A stretch of DNA of 64,000 nt from Sulfurimonas sp. (GTDB lineage: Bacteria; Campylobacterota; Campylobacteria; Campylobacterales; Sulfurimonadaceae): positions 1 through 64,000 of the forward strand of contig JAQUFE010000003.1 of the NCBI GenBank assembly GCA_028684815.1, written 5' to 3'. The notes under the pieces are model-generated. The model had not been told where the DNA came from, ran no database searches, and saw only the letters and a program-made list of their open reading frames with translations. Positions within the stretch are counted from its first letter, which is position 1. Each line of letters starts with the position of its first letter. Below are positions 28,967 through 37,627 of the stretch, in pieces. Both the position numbers and the translations under genes were made by a program.

Positions 28967-29931
28967 AAATAGTTTTTTTCCTACTCTTTAGCATCTCTAT
29001 ATTTGCTAGTGATGTCCTCACAAATTACCGTTTAAATGGAATTGAGAGAATTGAAAAGCATATGGACTTGGAGCTTACAAGTAAAGTTTACTGGAATGGG
29101 CATCTACAAAAAAATGACACTACTTTTGGTTATATAGAATCAAACAAAAATATTTTAACTTGCAATAAAGACTTATCAACTCTAGCCCTATATTCAAAAG
29201 ATGCAAACAATACCTATCAGTTGAAGAAAAAATATAACGCATATACAGGAAAAGAAAAAGGCGATAAGATTAAAGAGGGAGATTTAAAAACTCCTATTGG
29301 TGTTTATAAAATAACCAAAAAACTCACAAAAGAAAATAAACTTAACTCATTTTATGGGCCTCTCGCCTTTGTTACTTCATATCCAAACGAGTATGATAAG
29401 TATAGAGGTAAAAATGGGCATGGCATCTGGATACATGGTCTTCCTACTGAGCAAGAAAGAGACGAGTTCACTCAAGGCTGTATAGCTATAGATAATCCTA
29501 GTATAGAAGCTCTAAGTGAAAATATTGATGTACAAAATACTCTCCTTATAATAAATGGCGATGAAGTCAAACAAAATATCTCAAGAGAGATCTTATCTTC
29601 AATCTTATCTGAGCTTTATAGCTGGAGATATAGCTGGCTATATGATGATATAGATGCTTATCTTAGTTTTTATGCTCAAGAGTTTGTAAGATTTGATGGT
29701 ATGGATTTTGATAAGTTTAAAAAGTACAAAACAAGAGTATTTAAAAAGATAGAGAAAAAAACAATTATCTTTAAAAATATAGATGTTATTCCATATCCTA
29801 ATACTAAAGATGTTTATCAGATAACTTTTTATGAAAATTACAAATCTGATACTTTTGAGTTTAATGGAGATAAAACGCTAATTGTAAGACTTGATGAATC
29901 TGACAAGATGAAAATTTTAACAGAAAAATAA
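28963..29931 (+). CDS. csd6: Murein L,D-carboxypeptidase, Csd6/Pgp2 type
   Basis: The 322-residue secreted protein has a signal peptide, a YkuD L,D-transpeptidase-fold domain with H153, H158 and catalytic C173 in TQGCIAIDN, and a C-terminal NTF2-like domain (about 205-322). This layout and the position after era match H. pylori Csd6 and Campylobacter Pgp2, which trim tetrapeptide stems of peptidoglycan to tripeptides and are needed for helical cell shape. It overlaps era by 4 bases and is followed 1 base later by a second cell-shape peptidase. Confidence 0.9.
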   Translation: MKIVFFLLFSISIFASDVLTNYRLNGIERIEKHMDLELTSKVYWNGHLQKNDTTFGYIESNKNILTCNKDLSTLALYSKDANNTYQLKKKYNAYTGKEKGDKIKEGDLKTPIGVYKITKKLTKENKLNSFYGPLAFVTSYPNEYDKYRGKNGHGIWIHGLPTEQERDEFTQGCIAIDNPSIEALSENIDVQNTLLIINGDEVKQNISREILSSILSELYSWRYSWLYDDIDAYLSFYAQEFVRFDGMDFDKFKKYKTRVFKKIEKKTIIFKNIDVIPYPNTKDVYQITFYENYKSDTFEFNGDKTLIVRLDESDKMKILTEK

Positions 29932-29932
29932 A

Positions 29933-31231
29933 ATGATATATAAGAAATTATTTATACTTGTTTTTCTACTATTGCATCTATCCCTCTACGCTTCTACAGA
30001 AGTTCAACTTATAAAAAAGCAAAATAGTGACTCAAATACAACACTTCTAGTTATTGGGGGCATCCACGGAGATGAGCCAGGTGGATATTTTGCATCTTCA
30101 GTTTTGGCATCCCACTATAAGATACTCTCTAAAAATCTCTGGATAGTCCCTGATTTAAATAAACTCAGTATTCAAGCAGATAAAAGAGGAATATATGGAG
30201 ATATGAATAGGAAGTTCTCCTTTGTAAAAGATAGTGATAAGGACAAAAAGAGAGTCGAAGAGATTAAAAAAATTATCTTACAAGAAAATATCTCTTTGGT
30301 TTTAAACCTTCATGATGGAAATGGATTTTATAGAAAAGAGCATCAAGGAAATATCTTTAACCCAAATGCATGGGGACAAACTTGTGTAATAGACCAAAAT
30401 AGACTCCAACAAGAACAAGAGTTTGGGCATCTAGACTCTATAGCTTCTATTGTTACAACAAACATAAACAAAAAACTTATAAAACAGCACCATACACTTG
30501 GTGTTAGAAACACAAACACAAAGTTTGAAGATGAGGCTATGCAACTCTCACTTACATACTTTGCAGTTACAAATAACAAACCAGCCTTTGCCATAGAAAC
30601 AAGTAAGCATCTCCCTACTCTGGCTCAAAAAGTATTTTATCAACTCCTAGCCATAGAAGAGTTTATGAAGATTATGGAGATTGAGTACGAAAGAGAGTTC
30701 GAGCTTAATGAAAAAGAACTTGATAAAATATTATCAGATTATGGAGTTTTAAATATAAATAACAATATTTCATTGAATCTACATAATATAAAACCTTCCT
30801 TAAGTTATATTCCGCTAAAATTATCCGGTAATGTATTTAAGTTTTCTCATCCGCTAGGTAGCATAAAGAAAACAAACAATAGTTTTGTTGTCTATATTGG
30901 CAATAAAACAGTAACAACATTAAGACCTCAATATTTTGATATTGTAGAAAATAATGATAAAAAATTTGATGTTATTATAGATGGTAATTTAGATTCTGTT
31001 GAATTTACCTCAACTTTTATTGTAACAGACGAGTTTAATATAGTTGACAGTGATAAGTTTCGTGTAAATATCATAGGTTATAGATCAAACGCTCCTAGTG
31101 AAACTGGAGTCGATATAAATCTAAAAAACTTAGACAAAAACTTTTCTGTTGATAAAAGTCATAAACTATATAGAGTGGAATTTTACAAAGACGGTAAATT
31201 TTACGCTATGGCAAAGGCTTATTTTAAATAG
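29933..31231 (+). CDS. csd4: Murein D,L-carboxypeptidase, Csd4/Pgp1 type (family M99)
   Basis: The 432-residue periplasmic enzyme has a signal peptide (to about A20) and a zinc carboxypeptidase domain with predicted ligands H45 and E48 in GGIHGDEPGG and H127 in LNLHDGNG. Csd4 and Pgp1 remove diaminopimelate from tripeptide stems that Csd6/Pgp2 produce, and so set helical curvature. H. pylori Csd4 is known for a glutamine at the first ligand; here it is the ordinary histidine. The remaining residues (about 240-432) form two beta-rich domains. It directly follows csd6. Confidence 0.88.
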   Translation: MIYKKLFILVFLLLHLSLYASTEVQLIKKQNSDSNTTLLVIGGIHGDEPGGYFASSVLASHYKILSKNLWIVPDLNKLSIQADKRGIYGDMNRKFSFVKDSDKDKKRVEEIKKIILQENISLVLNLHDGNGFYRKEHQGNIFNPNAWGQTCVIDQNRLQQEQEFGHLDSIASIVTTNINKKLIKQHHTLGVRNTNTKFEDEAMQLSLTYFAVTNNKPAFAIETSKHLPTLAQKVFYQLLAIEEFMKIMEIEYEREFELNEKELDKILSDYGVLNINNNISLNLHNIKPSLSYIPLKLSGNVFKFSHPLGSIKKTNNSFVVYIGNKTVTTLRPQYFDIVENNDKKFDVIIDGNLDSVEFTSTFIVTDEFNIVDSDKFRVNIIGYRSNAPSETGVDINLKNLDKNFSVDKSHKLYRVEFYKDGKFYAMAKAYFK

Positions 31232-31242
31232 GATGTAAATTA

Positions 31243-32778
31243 ATGAAGAAAAAAACAAAACACTCTTATTCAAGTGTGATTTCTGTTAACCCATATAAAG
31301 AGAGTTACTTTAGTGGTTCTTCAAAATTCCTTTTTAAAAACAACTCACCAAAATATGGTAAAGATCAATATGCAATTTCTTACCTAAATACAAAAAACTT
31401 TATAACATCACAAATATCTATATCTAAAAACATACCAGATGAAGATATTTATGATGCTATAAATAACAGAGTCTATGATGAATTAGCCTTAGACCAAGCA
31501 CTCAACTATCAGATAGAGTTCATAGAAACATTTAACTCACCTAATCAAAATAACAAAAACTTTCTTGTCTTTATAGTAGATCCGAGCGAAATCAAGAAAA
31601 CCTTTGCTAATGTTGTCTCAAAGATAAAGTATATTGACACCATTATACCCTCTCCTTTACTACTTAAATCCCTCTATCAAAAAGATATTATAGAGTCTAA
31701 TGGTGTAGATGCTTTTATATATTTTCAAGAAAATGATGCTTCTATCACAATATATAGGGAAAAAGAATTTTTATATACTAAGTCTATAAATTTCTCTTTT
31801 TTACAAATGCATGAGAGATTTTGTGAACTCTATGGTGAGAGGGTTTTGTATGAAGATTTTATCGATTTTCTAAGTAACTCTAGCCTAAAAGATACTCAGA
31901 GCGATTTTAAAGAGTATTTCATAAAACTCTATAAAGAGATATTTGCGCATATTAATGATATTTTGACTTATGTAAAAAGAGCCTATGATGTAAAAAAAAT
32001 AGAGCATATTTATATAGATTTACAAATGCAGACTATCACAAAATTAGATGAGATGAGCGAGGTAGAGCTCGGTGTTAAGTCTAGTAGTTATGATTTTAAT
32101 TATATTTTTAAAAGTGACGGCAGCTACACAGATCAACTCCATTTTTTGATGCATCTATATACGACTCTGTCAAAAGATGAGAGATATAACTGCAACTTTA
32201 CTACATTTCATAGACCTCCAAAATTTGTGCAAAGACAGAGTGGTAAATTATTTATCTTCTGTGCAGCTTCTTTTGTTATTGCCCTTTTATACCCTTTTAC
32301 ATATTGGAGTTTGGCTTATGCACAAAATTTACAATATGAATTATTAAATGCAGAGTACACAGAACTTCACAATATGAAGATTACAAGAGAGGCAATTATC
32401 AAAAACAAAGAAGCGGCTAAAACGAACCTTTTTACTCTTCTTCAAAAAGAACAAGAAGATTATGCACAAAAGAAGGCCACTCTTATAAAGATTCACGACG
32501 TTAAAGTAAACTACCCTATGAAGGCAAAATTACTAACAATGTTTACAAAGGATTTAAATAAATTTACTATAAAAGTGAACTCTATTGCTTACAATGAAGA
32601 TAAAGATAAAAAAACCTTTACACTAAATCTACTTTCTAAAAAAGACAAAGAAATCACTCAAATGATAGAGTATTTGACAAAAGTTTATGAAGGAAAATAT
32701 GATTTTTCTCTAAGACGCATAGAGCTAAAAAATGAGCCAAATCAATATTTTAGTGAATTAAAGGTGATTATATTATGA
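31243..32778 (+). CDS. PilM/PilN-like inner-membrane assembly protein of the Cts-type system
   Basis: The 511-residue protein has an N-terminal cytoplasmic region resembling actin-like PilM or GspL domains (about 20-330), one membrane helix near 345-365 and a C-terminal periplasmic part with coiled coil and a ferredoxin-like fold, as in PilN. It would therefore be a one-piece PilM-PilN equivalent forming the inner-membrane platform of a DNA-uptake pseudopilus. Sequence identity is too low for a firm name. It begins 11 bases after csd4 and overlaps the next gene by 4 bases. Confidence 0.65.
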   Translation: MKKKTKHSYSSVISVNPYKESYFSGSSKFLFKNNSPKYGKDQYAISYLNTKNFITSQISISKNIPDEDIYDAINNRVYDELALDQALNYQIEFIETFNSPNQNNKNFLVFIVDPSEIKKTFANVVSKIKYIDTIIPSPLLLKSLYQKDIIESNGVDAFIYFQENDASITIYREKEFLYTKSINFSFLQMHERFCELYGERVLYEDFIDFLSNSSLKDTQSDFKEYFIKLYKEIFAHINDILTYVKRAYDVKKIEHIYIDLQMQTITKLDEMSEVELGVKSSSYDFNYIFKSDGSYTDQLHFLMHLYTTLSKDERYNCNFTTFHRPPKFVQRQSGKLFIFCAASFVIALLYPFTYWSLAYAQNLQYELLNAEYTELHNMKITREAIIKNKEAAKTNLFTLLQKEQEDYAQKKATLIKIHDVKVNYPMKAKLLTMFTKDLNKFTIKVNSIAYNEDKDKKTFTLNLLSKKDKEITQMIEYLTKVYEGKYDFSLRRIELKNEPNQYFSELKVIIL

Positions 32779-33407
32779 AAATAATTACTGAAGATTTTTT
32801 ACAAAATATGGATGCCTCATTTAAAAATAAGAGCAAAAAAGATATCTATATGACATATATTATGATTTTTGGTATCATTTTTACCTTTTCTTATCTCCTC
32901 TTTTGGGATAGTTCTGAAGCTGCATTTACAGAAAAAAATATGCAGATAAATCAACTCTCTTCTAAAATAACTGCCGATGAAGCTTACTTAGAGGCAAACC
33001 CTGAGAATAAAATTCTTAACTTAGATCTTGAGATAAACAAATTAGATAGTGCTCTTAAAATACACAAAGAGAACAACGCTTATATAAAGGCCAAGATAGG
33101 AACTATCTCTTCACTTATTTATGATGAGAAAATTTGGGGTGAGTATCTGCACTCTATCTCTATTAACGCTAATAAATATGGTGTTAAAATCATAGATTTT
33201 ACAAATGAATATGCAAATACGGATAGAGCTTTTGGGCATATACTAGATATCAATCTAACAACAACTTCCAACTATAAAGATACGCTTAAGTTTATAAATT
33301 CACTAGAGCAGAGTGAGCTAGTAGTAGATGTTCACAGGTTAGCAATAAAATCAAATGAGAGTCTAGATACTAACCTATCAATTTCAGTCTGGGGGATTAC
33401 ATACTAA
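32775..33407 (+). CDS. PilO-like inner-membrane protein
   Basis: The 210-residue protein has a short cytoplasmic N-terminus, a membrane helix at about 27-45, a coiled coil (about 48-105) and a C-terminal alpha/beta domain, the plan of PilO and GspM. It would pair with the preceding PilN-like domain. The neighbouring genes overlap on both sides (ATGA at the start, TAATG at the end), which supports a shared complex. The assignment is by layout and context. Confidence 0.65.
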   Translation: MKIITEDFLQNMDASFKNKSKKDIYMTYIMIFGIIFTFSYLLFWDSSEAAFTEKNMQINQLSSKITADEAYLEANPENKILNLDLEINKLDSALKIHKENNAYIKAKIGTISSLIYDEKIWGEYLHSISINANKYGVKIIDFTNEYANTDRAFGHILDINLTTTSNYKDTLKFINSLEQSELVVDVHRLAIKSNESLDTNLSISVWGITY

Positions 33408-33868
33408 TGAAAATATGCAAAATCATCATAGCATCTCTCCTGTTTTTACAGACGACCTACAGTGCCAATGAGCTCTCATGGGTTGATACTCAAATAGATG
33501 CTATCAAGCCAGAAAGAGTAGGTATAGATGATTCAAAAATTATAAAAGTAGAAGACCCTTTTATATTTTTCAAAAAAGACTCTAAAAAAGATAAGAGTAT
33601 AAAAATCTCTACTTCTGTAAAACACAAAAATATTGTAAAGCAAATTCCTAGCACAAATAATGATGTAAAACAAACACCTCCTGATATGAAACTCAGTGCT
33701 ATTATAAACAACTCTGCACTTATAAATGGAGAGTGGTATAGAGTAAACCAATATGTAGCAGATTTTATGGTGTTGAGCGTCACAAGAACGAGCGTAGTGC
33801 TTACAAAAGGCAAAGAGAAGTTAGTTCTTACTACAAACGAGCAAAACAAAAATCTAAAATTTAAATAA
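33407..33868 (+). CDS. PilP-like periplasmic protein, positional equivalent of CtsR
   Basis: The 153-residue protein has a signal peptide (MKICKIIIASLLFLQTTYS), a lysine-rich low-complexity middle and a small C-terminal beta domain (LSAIINNSALINGEWYRVNQYVADFMV) of the sort found in PilP and GspC homology regions, which dock the inner-membrane complex to the secretin. In Campylobacter jejuni the gene just before the secretin ctsD is ctsR. The match is positional. Confidence 0.6.
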   Translation: MKICKIIIASLLFLQTTYSANELSWVDTQIDAIKPERVGIDDSKIIKVEDPFIFFKKDSKKDKSIKISTSVKHKNIVKQIPSTNNDVKQTPPDMKLSAIINNSALINGEWYRVNQYVADFMVLSVTRTSVVLTKGKEKLVLTTNEQNKNLKFK

Positions 33869-33882
33869 ACTAGGATTAGAGA

Positions 33883-35502
33883 ATGAAATTTATAAAAAAA
33901 ATAGTTACCTTTTCACTACTTACACTTCTTCTATCAAGTAGTTCTTATGCAAATTGTTCCTATGAACTCTTTAGTATAAGTTCTACAAAAGATACAAAAA
34001 TTATAGATTTTATAGAGCAACTTAGTGATGAATGTGAATTTAGCGTGATAGTCACTGATCCTCATGCTCAAAATTTTTTAGAGACTAAGCTGAACAAAAC
34101 TCACCTTAAAAATCTGACTATAGAGGAAGTGTTAAATATCATATTAAAAGAGAACAACCTTTACTATGAACTGCAAAACAACATATTAAAAATTTCATAT
34201 TTAAATACAAAAATTTTTGGCATAGATTATATCCTCTCACAAAGAAAAGGTAGTGGAAGCACAAACATAACTCTTAGTTCATCATCTGCGACAAGCACCT
34301 CTGCAAACAGTACAGCAAGAGCTGGAACTAATTCTAATACTTCTACAGATGGTAACCCATCAGCAGAGTCAGGAATAAAAATCGAATCTACTGATGAAGT
34401 GAAATTTTGGGAAGAGCTTGATTTAGAACTTCAAAGAGTTATTAACAGACCTCAAGATCTATATCAAGCAGATGCTCCTATTATTAACAAAAATGCTGGG
34501 CTTATCACTATTACCGCTACTGTTAAACAGATGCAAAGACTTGAAAAATACTTAAAAAAACTTCAAGACAAGGTTCAGTTACAAGTCCTTATAGATGTAC
34601 AACTCCTATCTGTTACAATGGAAGAAGGCAAGAGTACTGGAGTTGATTGGCAGCAACTCTATAAACTTCAAAACCTTGAGCTCTCTACTAACTATATCTC
34701 CAAAGGAAATGTTCTTGAATGGGATGAGAAAGGGATAACTAAAGTCGGAGCTCAGACTGCAAATAATGCGAATCTTCTTACAATTAAAGCAGGTGGTAGC
34801 CTAAATGAAGTTATAAAATTTCTACAAACACAAGGTGATGTTGTATCTATATCAAACCCAAAAGTCTTAACTCTTAACAACCAACCAGCACTAATCACTG
34901 CAGGGACTGAGTATTTTTACAAAATAAAATCTGAAACAAATCAACAAGGCTCAGGTGGTGGAGTAGCAGCTACAACTCAAAATGACACTATCCAGTCTGT
35001 TTTTGCAGGGGTACTTTTAGATATCACTCCAGAAATTGCTGATGACAAGACTATAACACTAAAAATAAATCCATCACTATCTGAGACTTCACAAGACTTG
35101 TCACAAAAAACTTCAGAAGATAGAAAAATGCCACCGGATCTTAATCGTCGCCAGCTCTCATCTGTTGTAACAGTAAAGGATGGAAATAGAATTATTTTAG
35201 GTGGTTTAATTAACTCAAGAAATGTACAAAAATCCAATAAAGTTCCACTCTTAGGAGATATTCCAGGTTTAAGTTACCTCTTTAAATATGAGGAGACAAC
35301 AAAACAGGTTCAAGAACTTGTAATTGTTATTGAACCTCATATCATAGATAGGGCTAACAACGTCCTCTCTCTTAGTGATCTAGGTTACGAGGGTATTTCT
35401 GACTCCGCCGCTGGTATAAAAAATCTACCTATCTCAACAGATTTAAATGGCGAGATAGAGTCTAAAGAAGTCCAAGCGGTTAAAGATCAAGATGAAAAAT
35501 AA
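33883..35502 (+). CDS. ctsD: Secretin (outer-membrane pore) of the Cts-type system
   Basis: The 539-residue protein has a signal peptide, an N-terminal secretin/TonB short domain, a Ser/Thr/Asn-rich linker (about 125-160), N-domains and a C-terminal secretin core with the signature SVVTVKDGNRIILGGLI and VPLLGDIPGLSYLF. It would form the outer-membrane gate for DNA entry. It resembles MshL, and gene order matches C. jejuni ctsD. The next gene starts 11 bases before its stop. Confidence 0.88.
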   Translation: MKFIKKIVTFSLLTLLLSSSSYANCSYELFSISSTKDTKIIDFIEQLSDECEFSVIVTDPHAQNFLETKLNKTHLKNLTIEEVLNIILKENNLYYELQNNILKISYLNTKIFGIDYILSQRKGSGSTNITLSSSSATSTSANSTARAGTNSNTSTDGNPSAESGIKIESTDEVKFWEELDLELQRVINRPQDLYQADAPIINKNAGLITITATVKQMQRLEKYLKKLQDKVQLQVLIDVQLLSVTMEEGKSTGVDWQQLYKLQNLELSTNYISKGNVLEWDEKGITKVGAQTANNANLLTIKAGGSLNEVIKFLQTQGDVVSISNPKVLTLNNQPALITAGTEYFYKIKSETNQQGSGGGVAATTQNDTIQSVFAGVLLDITPEIADDKTITLKINPSLSETSQDLSQKTSEDRKMPPDLNRRQLSSVVTVKDGNRIILGGLINSRNVQKSNKVPLLGDIPGLSYLFKYEETTKQVQELVIVIEPHIIDRANNVLSLSDLGYEGISDSAAGIKNLPISTDLNGEIESKEVQAVKDQDEK

Positions 35503-36307
35503 TATCTTTGAAAATTCTAAGGGCGTTTTTCTTGACTCTGTTGATTCAAAAGACTATGTACAGCTAGACCGTGTCTCATCAATATATCAATCTTTAAAGA
35601 ATTCTGTCAAAAAGCCTCTAAAAATGGTGCTTTTATATGGTAAACCAGGTACTGGTAAGAGTATGTTTTTAAACAAACTCTATCATGATCTCTCAGCTTC
35701 TCAAAAAGTAATTATATATCAAACTCCTATCCTTGATGAGAGTGAATTTTTTAAATCTCTTGCGCAAGATATTTTTGATATAGAGTATCAAGGGGAGTTA
35801 AACTTTACGCAATTTATGAATATAGTTAAAAACAATAGTTTTGAAGATTTAGAAGTACCACTGGTGCTTTTAGACGAGGCTCAACTATATTCTAATCTTA
35901 TGATGGAGAAAATCAGGCTTCTCTCAGACACAAGAAGTGTAAAGTTTGTTATAACTCTGCACAAAACAAACAAAGAAGATCTTATTGCAAAAGAGCATTT
36001 CAAAACTAGGATTTGGGAGACCATAGAGTTGGATAATGCTCTAAGCAATGAACTAAAAATTTACATACAAAAAAAACTAATCAAAGCGGACTGTTATGAC
36101 ACTGCAAATATGTTTAGCCAAAGTAGCGTAAACTTGATATATAAACTGACACAAGGTAACTATAGAGAGACTAACAAACTTCTATATACTCTTTTTGATA
36201 TATACTCATGGTATATACAAAACTCTCCAAATAGTATAAAAACAGATGAAGTGTCAAAAAAAATCATAGAGATGTCAGCAATCCATACAGGCCTTATAGA
36301 TGCTTAA
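35492..36307 (+). CDS. ctsP: AAA ATPase of the ExeA/MshM type (CtsP equivalent)
   Basis: The 271-residue cytoplasmic ATPase has Walker A GKPGTGKS and Walker B VPLVLLDEAQ, the pattern of ExeA, MshM and Campylobacter CtsP. Such ATPases help to assemble the secretin or prepare the inner-membrane complex. It lies between secretin and a membrane protein gene, as ctsP does before ctsX. It lacks the peptidoglycan-binding domain of ExeA. Confidence 0.82.
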   Translation: MKNNIFENSKGVFLDSVDSKDYVQLDRVSSIYQSLKNSVKKPLKMVLLYGKPGTGKSMFLNKLYHDLSASQKVIIYQTPILDESEFFKSLAQDIFDIEYQGELNFTQFMNIVKNNSFEDLEVPLVLLDEAQLYSNLMMEKIRLLSDTRSVKFVITLHKTNKEDLIAKEHFKTRIWETIELDNALSNELKIYIQKKLIKADCYDTANMFSQSSVNLIYKLTQGNYRETNKLLYTLFDIYSWYIQNSPNSIKTDEVSKKIIEMSAIHTGLIDA

Positions 36308-37076
36308 TGTATATGATTTAGAAAAAAAGTATAGGCTCTATAAACTAAAAAGCTATATACCATATATGGTCGTATTTGTAAGTTTATGTGTCATTTTCAC
36401 AGTTATCTTGTTTGTTAAAAACTCTGATATGTTTAAGAGTAACAAAGCACAGCACAACCAAAAAACTCTCCAAACTCAGATAGAACAAGCAAAAATCACA
36501 CCTAAAGAAGAAGTTATTGAAAAGGAAGTCATTGAAAAAAATGAAACGCTTATTCTTACTCCATCACTAAACTTTATGTCAAACATAAAGGATAGCCCTA
36601 TTGAGGTGAAACAGCAAAGAGTTGTTAATAAAGAGCAAAGAGAAAAAAACACTCAACAAGAAGAGGCGAAGCAAGAGGTATTTTTAAAACCTACAAATGA
36701 AGAGTTAGATGCAGCTATTATTGAAGAAATAGAAATCCATAAAAGCCATCCACTAAAGATACAAAGACAAAATACCCAAAATGATTTAAACCTTGTTTTA
36801 GAGAGATTTAGCAAAAACAATAATCCTGCACTTAGTCTCTTTATTGCTAAAAAATATTATGAAATGCAAGACTATCATCAGTCATATAACTATGCTTTAA
36901 TCACCAACAGAATCAACGATAACATAGAGGCTAGTTGGATTGTATTTGCAAAGTCTTTAGTTAAACTCGGTAGAAGGGATGAAGCTATAAAAACACTAAA
37001 TAGCTATTTTAAGTATTCAAAATCAACTCAAGCAAAAACTCTCTTAGAAGAGATAGAGAGAGGAAAGTTTAGATGA
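36300..37076 (+). CDS. Single-helix membrane protein with TPR repeats (position of CtsX)
   Basis: The 258-residue protein has a short cytoplasmic N-terminus, a membrane helix (about 22-40), a charged linker with EVIEKEVIEKNE and TPR-like helices from about 165 (PALSLFIAKKYYEMQDYHQSYNYAL). It resembles MshN in layout. CtsX of Campylobacter is a single-pass membrane protein between ctsP and ctsE, so it may be the counterpart. It overlaps the genes on both sides by 8 and 4 bases. Confidence 0.65.
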   Translation: MLNVYDLEKKYRLYKLKSYIPYMVVFVSLCVIFTVILFVKNSDMFKSNKAQHNQKTLQTQIEQAKITPKEEVIEKEVIEKNETLILTPSLNFMSNIKDSPIEVKQQRVVNKEQREKNTQQEEAKQEVFLKPTNEELDAAIIEEIEIHKSHPLKIQRQNTQNDLNLVLERFSKNNNPALSLFIAKKYYEMQDYHQSYNYALITNRINDNIEASWIVFAKSLVKLGRRDEAIKTLNSYFKYSKSTQAKTLLEEIERGKFR

Positions 37077-37615
37077 AAATAATTCTATTTGTACTTTTAG
37101 CTTTTAATATATATGCAGATATAAAACAGGATATGCTTAATCTTTATCAAGATAAAAAATATAAAGAAGCTTGTATTATGGGATTTGCTAATTTTAAATA
37201 TAAAGAGCAAGATGAAGATTTCGTTTCACTATACGCTTTTTCTTGTCTTCATTCAGACTATATAGATAGACTAGCCTTACCTATAGCTATGCTAAAACTC
37301 TCAAGTGAAGCTCGTGCTAATTCAGCTTATTTTTCTACCATACTTATGCAAAAAAAACTTCTATACCATGCACTTATAGATAATAAGGACCTATCACTTT
37401 TAAGATTTCCTTCCACTGACTATGTACTCTCTAAAGTATTTGATTTTTATGTTGAACTTGGCATTCATGAACAAAAAGAGGTTTATTTGTTTGTTGATAA
37501 AGAAGATGAAAAATTAAAATATAAACTATATATTAGAAATGATAAAGAACTAAAAAAAATGGTCATTGAAGAGTTTTATGATACAATCCTTCTAAAAACG
37601 CACACATACTGGTAG
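37073..37615 (+). CDS. Small secreted protein of the Cts-type operon, function unknown
   Basis: The 180-residue product has a signal peptide (MKIILFVLLAFNIYA) and a helical mature part with SEL1/TPR-like features (DMLNLYQDKKYKEACIMGF). No family was recognised. It overlaps the preceding gene by 4 bases and is 12 bases before the assembly ATPase gene, so it belongs to the same complex by context. C. jejuni has no equivalent gene at this place as far as known. Confidence 0.6.
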   Translation: MKIILFVLLAFNIYADIKQDMLNLYQDKKYKEACIMGFANFKYKEQDEDFVSLYAFSCLHSDYIDRLALPIAMLKLSSEARANSAYFSTILMQKKLLYHALIDNKDLSLLRFPSTDYVLSKVFDFYVELGIHEQKEVYLFVDKEDEKLKYKLYIRNDKELKKMVIEEFYDTILLKTHTYW

Positions 37616-37627
37616 AGTGAAACTATA

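Noticed and set aside
37073..37615. Pilin or pseudopilin of the Cts-type cluster
   Set aside because: The N-terminus is an ordinary cleaved signal peptide without the G-F-T-L-x-E type prepilin motif.
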